The notes under the pieces were generated by a model that saw only the letters and a program-made list of their open reading frames with translations, was not told the DNA's origin and did no database searches. 64,000 nucleotides of DNA from UBA7434 sp042090785 (GTDB taxonomy: Bacteria > Pseudomonadota > Gammaproteobacteria > Pseudomonadales > UBA7434), in NCBI GenBank assembly GCA_042090785.1, contig JBELIP010000009.1, forward strand, positions 9,267 through 73,266, written 5' to 3'. Numbering within the stretch: the stretch's first letter is position 1; each line of letters opens with the position of its first letter. Positions 17,275 through 26,640 of this stretch are shown in pieces. A program made the translations under genes and the position numbers.

Positions 17275-19407
17275 GTGTATAAAGTCTTGTGCAAATACTC
17301 TTTTATAGGTCTATTTTCCGGTATTTATTTTTTATCCGTGAGCTCTGCGACAACATTGGAAAATACGGATAGCAGTAACAACGTAGCTAAAGCTGGAGCT
17401 GGAGCTAAAGTTGAAGCTATAGTTGAAGTGATCGTTGAAGCTACACATATCTCGCTCCCAATAAACAAAGCACCACTGGCAATAAGTAAAATTGAGCGTA
17501 AGCAAATTGTTCGCGCACATACACAGCTCGGACTTGATGAATCTATTGCCAGCATTCCCGGCATTGTCTTACAAAATCGTTTTAACTTTGCGCAAGACTT
17601 GCGAATATCTATTCGAGGCTTTGGCGCGCGGGCTAATTTTGGTATTCGCGGAGTAAAAATATTAGTTGATGGAATACCTGAAACCTTAGCCGATGGTCAA
17701 GGCAGTGTAGACAGTATTGATCTCACATCCATCGGCAGTATTGAAGTGCTGCGCGGTCCATCTTCATCATTGTATGGCAATGCCTCTGGGGGTGTCATAC
17801 GCATTGAGTCCGATTTCGACAACCCTATCAACGGCATTGAGGCGCGATTAGCTAGCGGTGGTAATGGTTATAAAAAACATCAAATACATTTTAATGGCAA
17901 CAACGAGCAGCTCAGCTATATAGCTAGTATCAGCCATCTTGATATTGATGGCTACCGTCAGCATAGCGAACATAAAAACACCTTATTTAATACACGTATG
18001 CGATATACATTTAAGGATAATGCAACACTCAAACTCGTGCTTAACCATACCGACCAACCACTGGCTAATGATCCTGGCGGTGTTAATTTAACCACATTAA
18101 TTAACGATAGAACGGCAGCAAGAGATAGAAACATAAGGTTAAATGCGGGCGAAGAATTAGAACAAACACGAATAGGTTTTCATTACCAACGTGACATTGG
18201 CAGTAACGGCGAATTCAGTATTCGCAATTATCACAGTTGGAGAAATTTCGAAGGACGCATACCCATTGCTAACAATGGTGTTATTGATCTTAACCGTTAC
18301 TACACAGGTGGCGGCTTAATGTATCTGCATCGTAATACTATCGCTGGATTGAGCAGCAACAGTATTATCGGCATTGATTATGACTATCAAAATGATGACC
18401 GTAATCGCTTTGAAAATATAAATGGCTTAGCAGGCAAGCAAGTATTGAATCAGCGAGAAAAAGTCACTAACTCTGCCCTATATTTGCAAAACCAAATTCA
18501 TCTAAATGAGCGCTGGTTAGTCAGTAGCGGTTTACGATATGACGAAATTAGCTTTAGGGTCATTGATTATCGTCATGGCAATTCGGGTAAAAGGAGCTTA
18601 CATCAATTAAGCCCTATGCTTGGCAGCAGCTTTGCTATTACAGGGCAAGCCACGATTTATGCCAACCTCTCTAGTGCTTTTGAATCCCCGACGACAACAG
18701 AGTTAGCGCTAGCCGATAGCACAGGTCTGAATACTAAGCTTAACCCACAAAGCGCCACAAACTATGAGCTAGGCGTCAAAGGCCGTGTTAACAGCCATAG
18801 TCAGCGTTACCAATATAGCTTAGCTTTATTTAACATAGACGTTGAGCAAGAAATTATTGCCCTTGAAGATAATCTTGGACGCGATATTTTTGTCAACGCC
18901 GGCGAGTCATCAAGACACGGTATTGAATTATCGCTGGCTAGCCAAATGAATGTGACTCAGCTTCAGGGAACAATAGACACTTCAGTAGCCTATACCTATT
19001 CAGACTTTAGCTATAAAACGTTTACGGATAAAAACGGCAATAACTTTTCCGGTAAAGCATTGCCAGGATTACCGCGCAATACATTGCACCTAGCGTTAAA
19101 CTACCAAAGCCATCAACGCAATGGCTTATTCGCAAATTTAGACATCCTCTATCTGGATCAATTCGCTCTGAATAATGCTAACACCGAATATATGGAATCC
19201 TCGCTGCTCACCGATTTACGTGCAGGCCTTCGTTTTGCCAAGCGAGACACAAGCATTGAACCTTTTATCGGTATTAGTAACTTATTTAATGAAGTCTATT
19301 CTGCCAATGCCCGAATCAACGCCTTTGGCGGACGGTTCTATGAATCTGGTCCCAAACGCAATCTATACGCAGGCTTATCAATACGGCATAATTTCACCCC
19401 TCAATAA
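17275..19407 (+). CDS. TonB-dependent outer-membrane receptor
   Basis: A 710-residue ligand-gated outer-membrane transporter. It has a signal peptide (residues 1-25), an A/V/E-rich linker (about 38-56) encoded by tandem repeats, then the plug domain with LRISIRGFGARANFGIRGVK and IGSIEVLRGPSSSLYGNAS. A 22-strand barrel ends in ISNLFNEVYSAN and the terminal RNLYAGLSIRHNFTPQ. The plug resembles FecA-like ferric siderophore receptors, but the ligand cannot be assigned. GTG 17275 leads directly into the signal peptide. I found no convincing Fur box in the 83 bases upstream. It sits 31 bases before mfd, more likely a neighbour than a partner. Confidence 0.92.
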   Translation: MYKVLCKYSFIGLFSGIYFLSVSSATTLENTDSSNNVAKAGAGAKVEAIVEVIVEATHISLPINKAPLAISKIERKQIVRAHTQLGLDESIASIPGIVLQNRFNFAQDLRISIRGFGARANFGIRGVKILVDGIPETLADGQGSVDSIDLTSIGSIEVLRGPSSSLYGNASGGVIRIESDFDNPINGIEARLASGGNGYKKHQIHFNGNNEQLSYIASISHLDIDGYRQHSEHKNTLFNTRMRYTFKDNATLKLVLNHTDQPLANDPGGVNLTTLINDRTAARDRNIRLNAGEELEQTRIGFHYQRDIGSNGEFSIRNYHSWRNFEGRIPIANNGVIDLNRYYTGGGLMYLHRNTIAGLSSNSIIGIDYDYQNDDRNRFENINGLAGKQVLNQREKVTNSALYLQNQIHLNERWLVSSGLRYDEISFRVIDYRHGNSGKRSLHQLSPMLGSSFAITGQATIYANLSSAFESPTTTELALADSTGLNTKLNPQSATNYELGVKGRVNSHSQRYQYSLALFNIDVEQEIIALEDNLGRDIFVNAGESSRHGIELSLASQMNVTQLQGTIDTSVAYTYSDFSYKTFTDKNGNNFSGKALPGLPRNTLHLALNYQSHQRNGLFANLDILYLDQFALNNANTEYMESSLLTDLRAGLRFAKRDTSIEPFIGISNLFNEVYSANARINAFGGRFYESGPKRNLYAGLSIRHNFTPQ
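17386..17445. repeat. Tandem repeats in the TonB receptor leader (4 x 6 bp, then 3 x 12 bp)
   Basis: GCTAAA-GCTGGA-GCTGGA-GCTAAA (17386-17409) is followed by three 12-base units starting GTTGAAG (17410-17445). They encode the A/G/K and V/E/A-rich linker between signal peptide and plug and keep the reading frame. Confidence 0.75.
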
Positions 19408-19438
19408 ACTTATACCAACAAGAAACGCTTAAAAACTG

Positions 19439-22400
19439 ATGTCTTTGGAATTACTACCCGCCTCTGCTACGCCTGCTATTGGTCAAATTCATGCTTGGCA
19501 CTCTCTGCCAGGAGCATCCGCAGCTGTGGCTTTATTAGCCAGCCTTCAGCGTGAAAAACGCTTTGCACTGGTTATCACCAAAGATGCTAGCGACACACAA
19601 GAATGGTATGAAGCACTGCGTTTTTTTGCTGCCGATAATAGCGATTTCTGCTTGCGCATTTTTCCTGATCGCGAAGTATTACCTTACGATTACTTTTCGC
19701 CGCATCCTGATATTATCTCTGAGCGATTAAGTACGCTTTACCACTTACAAAACGAAACTTTTGGTGTATGCCTTGTCACCACTTCAACTTTATTAGCACG
19801 CGTCTGTCCGCGCAGCTATGTTAACCGCGATAGCTTAGTTATTCAGGTTGAGCAGAAATTTGATGCTAAGCAAATTAAAATTCAATTAGAAAATGCAGGT
19901 TACCAGCATCGTGATACCGTTTTTGAACACGGCGAATATGCCGTTCGCGGTTCATTACTTGACATTTTTCCAATGGGTAGCGAGTTCCCCTACCGCATTG
20001 AATTATTCGATGATGAAGTAAGTAGCTTACGGACCTTTGATGCGGACACGCAGCGCTCACTCGATAAAATTGAAAGAATTGAAATTTTGCCCGCAGCCGA
20101 AGTCTGTCTAGACCAACAAGCTATTAATACTTTTCGTGACCAATGGCATATTCAGTTTAAACAAAACCCAACGGTCTGCCCAATTTACCAAGATGTTTTA
20201 GCCGGCATTCCTTATTCCGGTATTGAGAGCTATTTGCCAATGTTTTTTGACAGTACAGACTCCCTGTTAGATTTTCTACCCGATAACAGTGTGCTATTTA
20301 GCTATCCAGAATTCGAAAAAACGGCAAGCGATTTTCTAGCCAATGTAAACGACCGCTACGAACAGCAAGCCATAGATCCCACTCGGCCATTATTATCACC
20401 TAACAATCTCTACTTGCGAGTGGACGAATGCTTTGCAAGGATGTCCGACTTTTCGCGTATCACGACTACAGCCAATGAGTTAGAGCAAAAACAAAATACA
20501 GCACGCGGTTTATTTAGCTGTGCAGCAGCCACTAACCCACAGCTATTAATAGATGATCATGCAGAAAATGCATTAACTCGATTACAAGCCTTTTTAACTA
20601 GCTCGCCCAAACACAGCGCAGATACCCGACACGTCTTGTTCTGCGTTGAGTCTCTAGGCCGTCGAGAAATATTCGCTGAAAAATTAAAAGCCATTGGCAT
20701 TAACGCTATAAACTGTGAAACGTGGCAGGACTTTACTGCTGCGGTAGAGAGCAATAACCACACACCACAAACTGGCATTGCAGTAGCCGCGTTTAATAAA
20801 GGAGCTAGCTTTGCTGCAAGTGGCATTAGCATTATCGCCGAACCCGAGTTATTTGGCGTAAATATAAAGCCCAAAGCACGCAGTAATAAAGAACGTAATT
20901 TACTGGCCGACTCGGCAATACATAATCTAATAGAGCTTAATGTCGGCTCCCCTATTGTGCATTTAGATCACGGCGTTGGTCGCTATCTTGGTTTAGAGCA
21001 TATGCCCATTGATGGCGGCGCTGGAAAAATCATAGATGCAGAATTTCTAACACTTGAATATGCGGGAGGCGACCGTCTCTATGTGCCCGTTACTTCACTG
21101 CATATGATCAGTCGCTATATGGGCGGTGATGAATCACAGGCGCCCCTCAACAAGCTAGGCAGTGAAAACTGGGGGAATGCTAAGCGTAAAGCCATTGCCA
21201 ATATTCATGATGTTGCCGCCGAGTTACTCGATATTTATGCACGCCGAAAGTCCATGCAAGGCTTTGCCTTCGAAGTTATCGATAATGACTACCAGCGTTT
21301 TTGTGATAAGTTTCCGTTTGAAGAAACCGTGGATCAAAAAGCCACTATCCATGCGGTTATTCAGGATATGCAAAAAGACACCGCAATGGATAGATTAGTC
21401 TGCGGTGATGTTGGCTTTGGTAAAACCGAAGTCGCCATGCGTGCAGCCTTTCTTGCTGCAAGTAATAGTAAGCAGGTAATGGTGTTAGTGCCCACGACAT
21501 TATTGGCGCAACAACATTTCCAAAATTTCCAAGACCGTTTTGCCGACTGGCCAATAGCTATAGAAACGCTATCACGCTTTAAGACCAGTAAAGAACAAAG
21601 CAAAGTAATGGCGTCCTTTAAAAACGGCACTACCGATATTCTTATTGGTACTCATAAACTCATTCAAAAGGATATAGAGCCGAATGACCTCGGTTTGGTT
21701 ATCGTTGACGAAGAACATCGGTTTGGCGTTAGACAAAAAGAGCAACTAAAAAGCCTTTGCGCCAATGTTGACCTGTTAACTATGACAGCAACACCAATAC
21801 CCCGTACCCTAAATATGGCTATGGCTGGCTTGCGCGACCTTTCTATTATTGCCACACCACCCGCTAAACGGCTGTCGGTTAAAACCTTTGTCCATGAAAA
21901 ACAAACCGGCATTCTCAAAGAAGCACTGCTGCGCGAGCTATTACGGGGCGGCCAAGTATTCTTTTTGCATAACGATGTTAGCAGTATTGAGCGCGCTGCT
22001 CAGGAGCTGCGTGACCTACTCCCCGATGCCCGAGTTGCTGTTGGTCATGGTCAAATGCCAGAGCGCGAACTCGAGCGCGTAATGTCCGACTTTTACCATC
22101 GACGCTTTAATATATTAGTGTGTTCAACCATAATTGAAACCGGTATTGATATACCGAATGCCAACACCATTATTATTGAACGTGCCGATAAATTTGGCCT
22201 TGCTCAACTGCATCAGCTACGTGGGCGTGTAGGTCGCTCGCACCATCAAGCCTATGCTTATTTATTTGTACCCAACCGAAAACTATTATCGCGTGATGCA
22301 ACAAAGCGCTTAGAAGCCATTGAAGAAGCTCAAGACCTAGGCGCAGGCTTTATGCTCGCCACGCATGACTTAGAAATTCGTGGTGCAGGACAGTTACTCG

Positions 22401-22960
22401 GTGATGAGCAAAGCGGACAAATGCAATCGGTTGGCTACACGCTTTACCTTGATATGCTTGAACGAGCAGTCACAGCACTTAAAAAAGGCGAGTCTGTAGA
22501 CCTAGCCGCGCCACTGAATATACTGGGAGAAATCAACCTCCATTTACCAGCGCTAATCCCCGACGAATATTTACCCGATGTACACAACCGTTTAATTCTT
22601 TATAAGCGCATTGCTAGCGCCGACAGTCGAGACAAGCTTCGCGAACTGCAAGTAGAAATGATAGATCGCTTTGGCTTACTGACCGATGAAATTAAAAACC
22701 TTTTTGTCATTATGGAAATTAAGCTACGCTGTATAGCCATTGGCATAGCAAAAATTGATACTGGTGAAAACGGTGGCTATATCGACTTCACCAGTAATAC
22801 TTCGGTTAACCCAATGACTATTGTTGGTTTAGTACAAAATGACTACGAAACATTCAAGCTGACCAGTGCCACTCGCTTGACGTTTAGCCAGTTTCTGCCA
22901 GAATCGCAGCAGAGACTACAATGGATTTCGGCGCTGGTTGACCAGTTAGGTAAGACCTAG
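19439..22960 (+). CDS. mfd: Transcription-repair coupling factor
   Basis: Mfd removes RNA polymerase stalled at lesions and recruits UvrA. The 1,173-residue protein is close to the E. coli 1,148. It has the UvrB-like N-terminal module (LRIFPDREVLPYDYFSPH), the RNAP-interacting domain (PIVHLDHGVGRYLGLEHM) and a RecG-like helicase with Walker A GDVGFGKTEVA and DEEH box VDEEHRFGV. Motif VI is LRGRVGRSHHQAYAYL, followed by the TRG and C-terminal D7 regions. ATG 19439 begins the family N-terminus. csiV follows 67 bases downstream. Confidence 0.97.
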   Translation: MSLELLPASATPAIGQIHAWHSLPGASAAVALLASLQREKRFALVITKDASDTQEWYEALRFFAADNSDFCLRIFPDREVLPYDYFSPHPDIISERLSTLYHLQNETFGVCLVTTSTLLARVCPRSYVNRDSLVIQVEQKFDAKQIKIQLENAGYQHRDTVFEHGEYAVRGSLLDIFPMGSEFPYRIELFDDEVSSLRTFDADTQRSLDKIERIEILPAAEVCLDQQAINTFRDQWHIQFKQNPTVCPIYQDVLAGIPYSGIESYLPMFFDSTDSLLDFLPDNSVLFSYPEFEKTASDFLANVNDRYEQQAIDPTRPLLSPNNLYLRVDECFARMSDFSRITTTANELEQKQNTARGLFSCAAATNPQLLIDDHAENALTRLQAFLTSSPKHSADTRHVLFCVESLGRREIFAEKLKAIGINAINCETWQDFTAAVESNNHTPQTGIAVAAFNKGASFAASGISIIAEPELFGVNIKPKARSNKERNLLADSAIHNLIELNVGSPIVHLDHGVGRYLGLEHMPIDGGAGKIIDAEFLTLEYAGGDRLYVPVTSLHMISRYMGGDESQAPLNKLGSENWGNAKRKAIANIHDVAAELLDIYARRKSMQGFAFEVIDNDYQRFCDKFPFEETVDQKATIHAVIQDMQKDTAMDRLVCGDVGFGKTEVAMRAAFLAASNSKQVMVLVPTTLLAQQHFQNFQDRFADWPIAIETLSRFKTSKEQSKVMASFKNGTTDILIGTHKLIQKDIEPNDLGLVIVDEEHRFGVRQKEQLKSLCANVDLLTMTATPIPRTLNMAMAGLRDLSIIATPPAKRLSVKTFVHEKQTGILKEALLRELLRGGQVFFLHNDVSSIERAAQELRDLLPDARVAVGHGQMPERELERVMSDFYHRRFNILVCSTIIETGIDIPNANTIIIERADKFGLAQLHQLRGRVGRSHHQAYAYLFVPNRKLLSRDATKRLEAIEEAQDLGAGFMLATHDLEIRGAGQLLGDEQSGQMQSVGYTLYLDMLERAVTALKKGESVDLAAPLNILGEINLHLPALIPDEYLPDVHNRLILYKRIASADSRDKLRELQVEMIDRFGLLTDEIKNLFVIMEIKLRCIAIGIAKIDTGENGGYIDFTSNTSVNPMTIVGLVQNDYETFKLTSATRLTFSQFLPESQQRLQWISALVDQLGKT

Positions 22961-23027
22961 CTCATAACAACCGCTAGGTAATACGGTAATCTTACAGAAC
23001 CCTCTACAGCAAAAGTGTAAATGAGTA

Positions 23028-24356
23028 ATGGCATTAAAAGACACCAGCAGCATTAGTACAAAACGCTCTCGCTTATTTGCCTGCCTGGTAAGCAGTTTGT
23101 TTGTCAGCTCTGTTTGTGCAGAAACCTCTAAACCAGTACTGACCTCACTCGAATCTATAGCATACAAATCGAAACCGCTGCAGGCTAGTACATCAAGAAT
23201 CCCCGAGTTCGAAGACGTTTATCGAATTGAAATGATTATTTTCAGCAATCGCAACAATCTTGATACCTTTGAAGATAACGACGATAGCGACGTTACTGAA
23301 TATTGGCATGACACACCGGCGTTAAGTTACCCAAACAAGCTCGTCTTTTTACATCCACCTGCGAAACTGCCACCGCCAGTTCCGGCTACCAACAATAACA
23401 ACAACAACACTAACAATTTTTATAGTGAAGCCGATAAAGCAGCAATTAACATTGCTGCGCCCACTTTTGATGATATACCGCTATCCGCTGAAACCCCTTT
23501 TAAATTAACTGATACACGCACAGCTGTAGAAAAAGCACTTGCTGAACTTCCTTTACTCGAACAACTTGAGCCAGACACTTTTTTATTAAAAGACATGGCG
23601 GCAGCTATTGCTCGACGTTCAAATCATCAAGTGCTCTTTCATCAGGCATGGCATCAAGAGCTCGGTGCAAAGGAGACAGCACCCTTTATTCCTATTAGTG
23701 GCGGTGAAGTCTTTGATAATCATCACGAATTAGAAGGCAGTATAAAAATCAATAAAGACCGCTACCTTCATATCACCACTGATCTATGGCTAACAAAATA
23801 TAGCTTGCGCAATGATGAACAATGGATCAGGTTAACGAATGAACTTACTCAAAACAGCCTGCAAACTGCAAAAATTATAGATACGAGCTCGGTGCCTGAT
23901 TTTCCACTTGATTTAATGCGTATAGCCAAAGATAAAGCAATAGAAAAAGCTATTAAAGAAGCTGAGTTAGCAAAAGCTATTGAAGACGAAGCACTTTACC
24001 AATTTACCTTAGAGCAAGACGAGCAGACAGCGCATACGATTAATGCGCCCACTGTGGCCAGCCAAGAATTATCAGCAGAAGCTAATAGCAGTCTTGCTGA
24101 CAACGGCAAAAATATTCACGACGATGTTAACGACAATATTGACCCCAGCCTGATAGAGACTGAGACGATAAATGAAGAGGAAGCAAGCTTAAGCTTTGAT
24201 CTTTTTCAAGCACAGGAAACCTATGTACTCAGGGAGCATAGAAAAATGAAGCGCGCCGAAATTCATTTTCTAGACCATCCAATGATAGGGCTGATTATTC
24301 AAATCACAAAATACGAAGTGCCAGAAGAAGCCAAAGCAGACGAAAACCAAAATTAG
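23028..24356 (+). CDS. csiV: CsiV family peptidoglycan-binding periplasmic protein
   Basis: CsiV in Vibrio is a periplasmic protein needed for cell shape when certain D-amino acids are released. This 442-residue protein has a signal peptide (residues 1-31, cleaved near SSVCA). The N-terminal family block is YRIEMIIFSNRNN, and the C-terminal block combines GSIKINKDRYLHITTDLWL with REHRKMKRAEIHFLDHPMIG. In between lie an Asn-rich run and a low-complexity acidic/alanine segment, making it longer than typical. Placement directly after mfd is the usual gammaproteobacterial context. Start ATG 23028 gives a good signal peptide. It is convergent with the MscS gene. Confidence 0.85.
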   Translation: MALKDTSSISTKRSRLFACLVSSLFVSSVCAETSKPVLTSLESIAYKSKPLQASTSRIPEFEDVYRIEMIIFSNRNNLDTFEDNDDSDVTEYWHDTPALSYPNKLVFLHPPAKLPPPVPATNNNNNNTNNFYSEADKAAINIAAPTFDDIPLSAETPFKLTDTRTAVEKALAELPLLEQLEPDTFLLKDMAAAIARRSNHQVLFHQAWHQELGAKETAPFIPISGGEVFDNHHELEGSIKINKDRYLHITTDLWLTKYSLRNDEQWIRLTNELTQNSLQTAKIIDTSSVPDFPLDLMRIAKDKAIEKAIKEAELAKAIEDEALYQFTLEQDEQTAHTINAPTVASQELSAEANSSLADNGKNIHDDVNDNIDPSLIETETINEEEASLSFDLFQAQETYVLREHRKMKRAEIHFLDHPMIGLIIQITKYEVPEEAKADENQN

Positions 24357-24381
24357 GTGGCATTGCATTAACCTTCAATCA

Positions 24382-25479
24382 TTAAACTTCAATATCAGAT
24401 GTGACCTGCTTTAAGCTGATAACCTGCGTGGGGTAAGCCACGTCAGCGCCATGCTGATCGATAATACTCAAAATATTTACCAATACATCTTGCTTAACAA
24501 CATGAAAATGTTGCCAGTTAACTGTTTTTGTAAAGCAGTAAATAAAGAAATCCAGTGACGACGTACCAAAGGCATTTATATTAACCATTAAGGTTTGTGA
24601 GGTATCTATCTCTGGGTGCGCTTGCAGCATGGCCTCAACATCCTTAACGACCAGCTCTAGTACTGCAGCATCGTCATAACGCAAACCAATGGTTTCATAA
24701 ATGCGGCGATGCGTCATACGAGAAGGGTTTTCAACTGAAATAGTCATAAACGTAGAATTGGGAATATATAAAGGACGCTTATCAAAAGTCCGAATACGCG
24801 TTTGACGCCAGCCTACATATTCAACTACACCTTCAATCTCTTGGTCTGGTGAACGTACCCAATCACCAATAGAAAATGGACGATCTAAATAAATCATCAA
24901 GCCACCAAAAAAGTTGGCTAGCAAATCTTTAGCCGCAAAACCAACTGCGATACCACCAATACCACCAAAGGCCAACACACCCGACACGCTATAACCCAGT
25001 GTTTGTAGTAACACTAGTGCCGAGGTAATAATAATAGATAGGCGAACTAACTTACTTAAAGCATGGACTGTCGATTCATCTATAGGTCTATCATCATTTT
25101 CATCGGGCTCAGTGGCTAAAATATTACTTTCGGCTTCAGTCACAAAGCGGACTAAGAACCAAGAAAGTAAAGCGATAACCAGCACATCACGCAGCGGATC
25201 TATGGCGGAAAACACAGCCGCCTCCGATAACGATTGAACCACCTCTGCCGCCCATGAAACACCGACAACCCAAATAAGAATCGCCAATGGCTTTCTTGCT
25301 GCTTTAATTAACGCATCGTCCCAGAGGGTTGCTGTCTTTGATAATCGCTCTTCAAGCCGGCTCAACAGGCGCTTAGCAACAAAATTAGCCAGCATGGTGA
25401 GTAGCACAATAATAAAAACATGAAAAATCCAAGCCTGCTGACTGCCTGATTGCGCTATATAATCGATAATTGATTGCAT
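24382..25479 (-). CDS. Mechanosensitive ion channel, MscS family
   Basis: A 365-residue inner-membrane channel of the MscS superfamily, which opens under membrane tension to release solutes. Four to five N-terminal hydrophobic segments precede the pore helix GVLAFGGIGGIAVGFAAKDL (about residues 167-186), a Gly/Ala-rich TM3. The beta domain IYLDRPFSIGDWVRS follows, with a C-terminal cytoplasmic domain. Size and layout are closer to YbdG/YnaI-like members than to the 286-residue MscS. ATG 25479 is a clean start with the first helix after it. It diverges from nth and is probably monocistronic. Confidence 0.9.
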   Translation of the reverse strand: MQSIIDYIAQSGSQQAWIFHVFIIVLLTMLANFVAKRLLSRLEERLSKTATLWDDALIKAARKPLAILIWVVGVSWAAEVVQSLSEAAVFSAIDPLRDVLVIALLSWFLVRFVTEAESNILATEPDENDDRPIDESTVHALSKLVRLSIIITSALVLLQTLGYSVSGVLAFGGIGGIAVGFAAKDLLANFFGGLMIYLDRPFSIGDWVRSPDQEIEGVVEYVGWRQTRIRTFDKRPLYIPNSTFMTISVENPSRMTHRRIYETIGLRYDDAAVLELVVKDVEAMLQAHPEIDTSQTLMVNINAFGTSSLDFFIYCFTKTVNWQHFHVVKQDVLVNILSIIDQHGADVAYPTQVISLKQVTSDIEV

Positions 25480-25649
25480 AAGCCTTTTGTATCTTTGTAG
25501 TTTTTAAATGGAAGCATGATATAGAGCTATATGCCGTGTAACATGCTGATATATTGTAGTTACAAAGTTTACCCGCTTTAGCTCGGCCAATCTACTCAAT
25601 GCATTTAAAGGTAGCACTGGGAACTCAACCAAAATAGGACAAGTACAAC

Positions 25650-26303
25650 ATGCTTAAAAAAGAGCGTGCGTTTTTTGCACAAACAGTGCTAAACCGACTT
25701 TATAAGACCACACCCGTACCCTTAGATCATACCGATAACTACACGCTACTTATCGCAGTTTTATTGTCGGCCCAATGCACCGATATTCGTGTTAATCAGG
25801 TAACACCTGCACTGTTTAAACTGGCATCTAATGCAAAAAAAATGGCCACTAAAACCCCCGAACAGCTTTACCCTATTATTAAACCTTGTGGCCTAGCACC
25901 CAGAAAATCACGCGCGATTATCGAGCTGTCACAAATTTTAATGGAAAAATACAATGGCGAAGTGCCTGAGGATATCGCGCTACTAGAAGAGCTACCTGGT
26001 GTCGGCCATAAGACCGCTAGCGTCGTCATGTCGCAGGGCTTTGGCCACCCTGCCTTCCCTGTCGACACACACATACATCGCTTAGCGCAACGCTGGGGTT
26101 TAACGAATGGAAAAAACGTGGTGCAGACAGAAAAAGACTTAAAAAAGCTTTTCAACAAAGAAGACTGGAACAAACTGCATTTGCAAATTATTTTTTATGG
26201 CCGCGAATTTTGCAGCGCTAGAGGTTGTGATGGGACGGTTTGCGAAATTTGTACTGGCTGCTACCCAAAACGTAAAAAAGCGTTTATAGCCAAAAAACCT
26301 TAG
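25650..26303 (+). CDS. nth: Endonuclease III-type DNA glycosylase with atypical cysteine spacing
   Basis: Endonuclease III removes oxidised pyrimidines and nicks abasic sites. The 217-residue protein has the helix-hairpin-helix LPGVGHKTASVV with catalytic K121 and the conserved D139 in FPVDTHIHRL. The C-terminal cysteines are C188, C193, C198, C201 and C204, spaced 4-4-2-2, whereas the canonical cluster loop is C-x6-C-x2-C-x5-C. The gene also lacks the usual rnf-operon context and stands alone beside nqrM. This suggests a divergent or transferred nth, and another copy may exist elsewhere. ATG 25650 has AGGA about ten bases upstream. Confidence 0.88.
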   Translation: MLKKERAFFAQTVLNRLYKTTPVPLDHTDNYTLLIAVLLSAQCTDIRVNQVTPALFKLASNAKKMATKTPEQLYPIIKPCGLAPRKSRAIIELSQILMEKYNGEVPEDIALLEELPGVGHKTASVVMSQGFGHPAFPVDTHIHRLAQRWGLTNGKNVVQTEKDLKKLFNKEDWNKLHLQIIFYGREFCSARGCDGTVCEICTGCYPKRKKAFIAKKP

Positions 26304-26336
26304 CCCATGTAAGGGTAGTAAAAACACATTAACGAG

Positions 26337-26573
26337 TTATTTATCTGCGTTATAAAATACAGGCTTTGCTACATCAGCTGCCGTGGCCGCTCGCTCATTT
26401 TCTTCTTCGCACTTATTGGTATCGCCACCACAAATATCGCAATCGCCACCAAGACCTAAAGCAGCAATGCCACCGCAAGAACCTTTAATCGGTTTGTTAG
26501 CAAATATAACGCCTACCGCCATAGCAGTAACCACAAGCAATAAAAAGCCTAGAGTAAATAAAAATGTTTCCAC
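26337..26573 (-). CDS. nqrM: Na+-NQR maturation protein NqrM
   Basis: NqrM (DUF539) delivers iron to the NqrD/NqrE cysteine site during assembly of the Na+-pumping NADH:quinone oxidoreductase. The 78-residue protein has one N-terminal transmembrane helix (about 3-26) and then the family cysteine pattern: GSCGG, CDICGG and KCEEE. GTG 26573 has GAGG upstream. It is the last gene of the nqrABCDEF-apbE-nqrM set on the minus strand. A 12-bp tandem repeat separates it from apbE. Confidence 0.93.
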   Translation of the reverse strand: METFLFTLGFLLLVVTAMAVGVIFANKPIKGSCGGIAALGLGGDCDICGGDTNKCEEENERAATAADVAKPVFYNADK

Positions 26574-26585
26574 TGGGTAAACCTC

Positions 26586-26621
26586 GTCTTACTATTTGTT
26601 TTACTATTAGTCTTACTATTT
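26586..26621. repeat. Intergenic 12-bp tandem repeat, three units
   Basis: GTCTTACTATTT, GTTTTACTATTA and GTCTTACTATTT follow one another without gaps between nqrM and apbE. The outer units are identical and the middle one differs at two positions. Confidence 0.85.
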
Positions 26622-26640
26622 ATCTTAGGAATACAGCTAA

